DNA of 41,105 nt, from positions 1-41,105 of the forward strand of contig JAAZNU010000220.1 in NCBI GenBank assembly GCA_012798135.1, in the 5' to 3' direction. This document shows, piece after piece, positions 38,041 to 41,105 of this stretch; position 1 is the stretch's first letter; every line of letters starts with the position of its first letter. A model generated the notes under the pieces. It saw nothing but the letters and a program-made list of their open reading frames with translations. It made no database searches and was not told the origin of the DNA. Source of the stretch: Veillonellaceae bacterium. Its GTDB lineage: Bacteria; Bacillota_C; Negativicutes; UBA1444. Position numbers and translations under genes: made by a program.

Positions 38041-39351
38041 CTATCCAGCCGCCCTCGTCAGAGAACGGAGACCGTTCAACGCACCCACGGGGGCGAACGC
38101 CTGCCCCTGACCGATGCCTCGGGCGAGTCTCCCGAGAAACTGCGCCTGCTTCGGCGTCTTCCACGCCGCAGCAGGCCTCCAATCTCGAAGGGATCGCCCC
38201 GCCGTGACCGGCCCGTGTCCCTGTTCACGGTCGGCCGAGGACGAAAAACGCTCGGGTCGCCCGGGCCCCAGGTTCGCCCGATCGACCGCCTGTCGGAAGA
38301 CGGAGGTCTGTCGATGACGTCTCGCCATCTCCTCCTTCTCCCGCTTCCGGCGGAAGTACAGCGCCGTCCCCAGGCCGCCGCCGATGAGGGCAGCACTCAG
38401 CCCGAGGACCGCGGCCGGCCGCTTCCCGAGCGCCTTGACCAGCATCCGGGGGATGCCGCTGGCGTGGGCCGCCGACGTGGCCCGCCGGATGGCACGGGCC
38501 ATCCCAGGCGCCGCCGTCTTCGTCTGCTTCGTCTTCGTCTCCCACCCGAACGCCAGCTTCAGGAGGGCACGCTGGTTCGCCTGCTTCTGCTCTTGGGCCT
38601 GCGACTGCTGCTGGATGCCCTGGACTTGTTCGGGCGTGGGCTGCCCACCCTGCTCGGGCGGCGGGCCCCACTGGCCCTGCTGCTGCATGACCTGCATCTG
38701 CTCGGGCGGGATGCCCATCTGCTGGGCCATCGCCGCCTGCTGTTGGGCCTCCATCGCGGCCTGCTGCGCCCGCATCTGCTGCTGGATCGGGTTCTGGTCG
38801 ATCATGCTCCTGAGCTGGGACGCCCAGCCCATGGTCTGATCCTGGAGCTGCTGGAGGGCCCTCTGCGATTCGAAGGCCTGCTGCCGGGCCTCGATGGCCG
38901 CCTGACCCGCCTGCAGCGACTCGGACTGCAGCTGGGCCATCTGAAGGGCGGACTGCCCCTGCTGCTGGATCGCCTGCTGCATCCCCATCTCGGCCTGCTG
39001 GGTCCGCTGCCCGAGCTGCTGGAGCTGCATCTGCAGGTCGTTGATCTGCTGCTGGGCCTGCTGCTGGATGTTCCGGACCTGCTGGGCTGCGTAGTTGGCC
39101 TCGGCCCTGGCCTGCTCGACCTGGGCCTGCTGGTCAGCGATGACCGATGCTGCCCCTTGCAGATACGCCTCGGGCTTCTCGTCCACGAGCTCTTCGGTGA
39201 CCGGCCGCCCGCGGTAGGCGTCACGAAGGGGATCGGGGTCCTCCACCTGAGACTTCTTGACCAGCCCCATGAGGAACCGGCGGGCCGCCAACGGGGGAAT
39301 CCCGTGACCGCCCAGCTTCGTGATCAGGTCATGCTGATTCATGCTCCGCAT
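38041..39351 (-). CDS. Gln-rich coiled-coil protein with one membrane-like helix
   Basis: 436 residues. Residues about 65-255 are extremely Gln/Ala/Met-rich coiled coil (QQVRNIQQQAQQQINDLQMQ and similar), with a Pro/Gln hinge at 212-245. A hydrophobic helix AAVLGLSAALIGGGLGTALYF-like lies at 313-333, flanked by Arg/Lys. The C-terminus is basic and disordered. ATG 39351 is chosen for GGAGAG at proper distance; ATGs at 39366 and 39342 are alternatives. Could be an injected virion or scaffold protein; inference. Confidence 0.65.
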   Translation of the reverse strand: MRSMNQHDLITKLGGHGIPPLAARRFLMGLVKKSQVEDPDPLRDAYRGRPVTEELVDEKPEAYLQGAASVIADQQAQVEQARAEANYAAQQVRNIQQQAQQQINDLQMQLQQLGQRTQQAEMGMQQAIQQQGQSALQMAQLQSESLQAGQAAIEARQQAFESQRALQQLQDQTMGWASQLRSMIDQNPIQQQMRAQQAAMEAQQQAAMAQQMGIPPEQMQVMQQQGQWGPPPEQGGQPTPEQVQGIQQQSQAQEQKQANQRALLKLAFGWETKTKQTKTAAPGMARAIRRATSAAHASGIPRMLVKALGKRPAAVLGLSAALIGGGLGTALYFRRKREKEEMARRHRQTSVFRQAVDRANLGPGRPERFSSSADREQGHGPVTAGRSLRDWRPAAAWKTPKQAQFLGRLARGIGQGQAFAPVGALNGLRSLTRAAG

Positions 39352-39379
39352 CGTACCACTCTCCATAGGGCCAGAGAAG

Positions 39380-39538
39380 TCAGCTAGCCAGCCACCAAAT
39401 GACTGCCACGCACAGCCCGAAGAGGCCGGCAGAGGCGATGAAGGTCAGAAGGAACTCCTTGACCAGGCCCTTCCGCAGGAAGGGTGGGACGCCGTCGAGC
39501 TGGAGCTTGAAGTAGCTCAGCTTCGGATCTCCGGTCAT
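39380..39538 (-). CDS. 52-aa single-helix membrane protein
   Basis: Too short for routine ORF listing. ATG 39538 has GGGAAGGACGACACC and an ATGA overlap with the preceding stop. Residues 29-51 (FLLTFIASAGLFGLCVAVIW) form one transmembrane helix, with basic residues before it. Paired with the upstream one-helix coiled-coil protein, a holin- or lysis-related role is possible; not proven. Confidence 0.7.
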   Translation of the reverse strand: MTGDPKLSYFKLQLDGVPPFLRKGLVKEFLLTFIASAGLFGLCVAVIWWLAS

Positions 39539-39915
39539 GGTGTCGTCCTTCCCATCTGGAGCATGAGGTTCCGGAGCTCCCGGAACTCCTGCTTCAGATC
39601 CTCGAACTGCCGGTTGCTGCTGTCCTTCATCTCCCGGAGCTGCTGGGTGGTGGTGTCCACCCGCTCCTTGTACTGCCCGATCTCCATCACCCCGTAGAGC
39701 ACGGTAAGCACCGCCGCGAGGACAAGACCCAGGACGGACCCGAGGATCCAGACCTTGAGATGGGCCGCCACCGCCTTCGCCGTCGTCGCCAGGGCTCGCT
39801 CGATCTCCTTGTCGAGATGGTTGTGCTTCTCCTCACAATCTTCCCTTTTCACCGTGTCAGCCATGTCACCCTCCAGATACCACTCGAGCAAGTCGTCGAT
39901 GTCTTCCCGGCTCAT
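39535..39915 (-). CDS. Membrane-anchored coiled-coil protein
   Basis: 126 residues. After a charged N-terminus, a transmembrane helix (WILGSVLGLVLAAVLTVLYG) is followed by a coiled coil (QLREMKDSSNRQFEDLKQEF). This N-in/C-out anchored coil recalls i-spanins or virion-membrane proteins. ATG 39915 lies six bases from a TAGAAT -10-like box; alternatively ATG 39864 has a strong GGAGGGTGAC site and would give 109 residues. Either start is possible. Confidence 0.65.
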   Translation of the reverse strand: MSREDIDDLLEWYLEGDMADTVKREDCEEKHNHLDKEIERALATTAKAVAAHLKVWILGSVLGLVLAAVLTVLYGVMEIGQYKERVDTTTQQLREMKDSSNRQFEDLKQEFRELRNLMLQMGRTTP

Positions 39916-39921
39916 GCCCCG

Positions 39922-39927
39922 ATTCTA
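39922..39927 (-). promoter_or_regulatory. Possible -10 box before the coiled-coil membrane gene
   Basis: TGTAGAAT (extended -10 TAGAAT) followed by six bases and ATG 39915, the same spacing as at 24614 and 31523. No -35 was found, so support is weak. Confidence 0.3.
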
Positions 39928-40068
39928 CACCACTCTCCAGGATGCCGATGCTGCCAGCCCGGACCGAGACGAACCTGCCGTGACGGCGTTTACTGCAGCC
40001 TCCCAATCCGGGGTCAACTCAACCTGCTCCTTCTTGGGTCGACGCTCTCCCACGAAAAACAAGCTCAT
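39925..40068 (-). CDS. Hypothetical small protein, 47 aa
   Basis: ATG 40068 behind GGAGGAGGGCTACG. Sequence MSLFFVGERRPKKEQVELTP then an Ala/Ser-rich C-terminus. In-frame extension to 40293 is the shadow of the LamG gene and is dropped. Good ribosome site and packing argue it is real; no function known. Confidence 0.55.
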   Translation of the reverse strand: MSLFFVGERRPKKEQVELTPDWEAAVNAVTAGSSRSGLAASASWRVV

Positions 40069-40087
40069 CGTAGCCCTCCTCCAAGCG

Positions 40088-41105
40088 TCAAGCCGCGCTC
40101 CTCGCCCTGCTCCGCGTCCGCGTCGTCCAGGACGCCGACGACAGCGTGCCCTCGTACCCGGCGGGGATGGAGCGGACGGTAGTCCCGCTCCCCTCGTCCA
40201 GCGGCCAGTGAATCTGGATGCAGCCCGACGGCGTGGCCGGGACGATTCCGTTGTAGTAGTGCGCCGCGATCTCGTCGCGGGTGAACGGAGCACCCTTGCG
40301 CCAGATCAGGTCGTTGAATGCGGTCCTTGTGTTTGCTGCTCCGTCGCCCAGAGACATATCGCTCGTAGGACTTACACTGCCAAGTGCTCCGATGCTCGAC
40401 CGTCCGACCAGCGATGCGTTGATGTACATCGATGCGTAGCCTGAGCTTCTGTCGATAACTGTCGCGAAGTGCATCCACCCGTGCTCAGACCTGCCAAACG
40501 GTCCTGTCACAGTGGCACCGACTGAACCATCGTGGAAGTACGCCGTGAACGGACCGGCACCATGCACGTAGAACGGAGCTACCATGCCACCAGTCGTCAC
40601 GAGCAGCTGATTGTGCGCCGTCGAAACGTACTTGTCCCTCCAGACCCAGCACATCCACCCACAGGACTGTGCTTCCGGTCGAATGGCGATCGAGTTCGGG
40701 ATCTGCAGCACCGAAGACCCACCCATGAGAAACGGAGCCGCCCTGACGTCCTCGACGATCCTCCTCGGCTTCCTCGGAGCGTCCGGCTTCCACAACGCCC
40801 CAACGATGGCGTCGTCCGTGCCGCCGATCTCCTCGCGGCAGGTCGAGCCGTACCCCGGATTCTCGCCTGTCCACCAGCGAGCGAGGCCAGTCGGGTCCAC
40901 CCACTCGCCAGCGAAGTCGGCGGCGACCTCCTGCGGCGTCCAGGCGCGGGTGTAGATGCGGGCGTCCCAAACGTTGCCGTGTATTGGAAAGGCACTGAAG
41001 CCGTGACCGATTCGGCTGGATTCAGCGCCGATTGATGGTGTAACGGTTGCCGAGGTAGCAGTAAGTGTACCGTCGACGTAGAGTCGCATCCTGCCTGTGC
41101 CTCCA
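40088..41105 (-). CDS. LamG/concanavalin-like tail appendage protein, 5' end cut by window edge
   Basis: 338 codons visible; reading frame continues past the right edge. First module ends with MRLYVDGTLTATSATVTPSI, WDARIYTRAWTPQEVAADF; second spans SVLQIPNSIAIRP through FNDLIWRKGAPFTRDEIAAH. The xRLYVDG strand and 'WDARIYxRAWxxQEV' ending are the hallmark of LamG jellyroll repeats. Such modules in phages sit on tail fibres or the baseplate and bind host glycans. The C-terminal 40 residues are Arg/Ser-rich. Confidence 0.8.
   Translation of the reverse strand, partial: GGTGRMRLYVDGTLTATSATVTPSIGAESSRIGHGFSAFPIHGNVWDARIYTRAWTPQEVAADFAGEWVDPTGLARWWTGENPGYGSTCREEIGGTDDAIVGALWKPDAPRKPRRIVEDVRAAPFLMGGSSVLQIPNSIAIRPEAQSCGWMCWVWRDKYVSTAHNQLLVTTGGMVAPFYVHGAGPFTAYFHDGSVGATVTGPFGRSEHGWMHFATVIDRSSGYASMYINASLVGRSSIGALGSVSPTSDMSLGDGAANTRTAFNDLIWRKGAPFTRDEIAAHYYNGIVPATPSGCIQIHWPLDEGSGTTVRSIPAGYEGTLSSASWTTRTRSRARSAA

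Noticed and set aside
1..41105. tRNA genes, integrase or attachment sites
   Set aside because: Gaps between genes are too short for most tRNAs and the few larger ones show no cloverleaf or CCA; no tyrosine or serine recombinase motifs were seen.

Overview
This window reads as about 41 kb from the genome of a large, GC-rich, contractile-tailed (myovirus-type) bacteriophage. The evidence is a tail sheath protein of 1083 codons beside a tube-like protein, a LamG-type tail appendage, a DnaB-like replicative helicase, a Dam-type methylase, and dozens of tiny genes. Of 65 genes recognised, 64 lie on the minus strand and are packed with 1 to 4 base ATGA, GTGA or TGATG overlaps. No tRNA, rRNA, integrase, insertion sequence, att site or CRISPR array was seen. 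The host cannot be named; high GC and possible leaderless promoters suggest a GC-rich bacterium, but that is inference.

Layout in the direction of transcription (right to left). (1) 41105-32119, virion module: truncated LamG appendage, small membrane/coiled-coil proteins, a Q-rich coiled-coil protein, a zinc-ribbon structural protein, the sheath and a tube-like protein. (2) 31909-28560: the single plus-strand gene, divergent from a DnaJ-zinc-finger-like gene that ends in a clear Rho-independent terminator, then small genes and a DHH phosphoesterase. (3) 28510-22964, replication: a winged-helix protein, DnaB-like helicase behind a good sigma-70-type promoter, a ParB-like protein, and a double-wHTH initiator-like protein flanked by a repeated CACCAASTAGTCC motif (possible origin or operator). 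(4) 22963-13527, the most unusual part: an M14-like peptidase, then a Ycf46-like AAA ATPase whose Walker B lies before Walker A, with DUF1257-like and DUF2997-like proteins, running straight into a MoxR AAA+/vWA/DUF3150-like set interleaved with two KhpA-like KH proteins and an unknown 523-residue protein. (5) 13530-1, early or accessory region: a tandem paralogous pair, Dam methylase, YkgJ-type cysteine-cluster protein, DUF1599-like protein, sigma region 4-like protein, DUF4314-like protein, a HigB-like/HTH/zinc-finger fusion, a protein resembling part of the phosphorothioation-associated putative methyltransferase, a CYA-motif protein, a SWIM zinc finger and many unknown small genes.

The best candidate for an undescribed system is the 22.2-13.5 kb block: two AAA+ machines, their usual partners and two RNA-binding KH proteins in one gene string. 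All family assignments are by eye from motifs and need profile searches.
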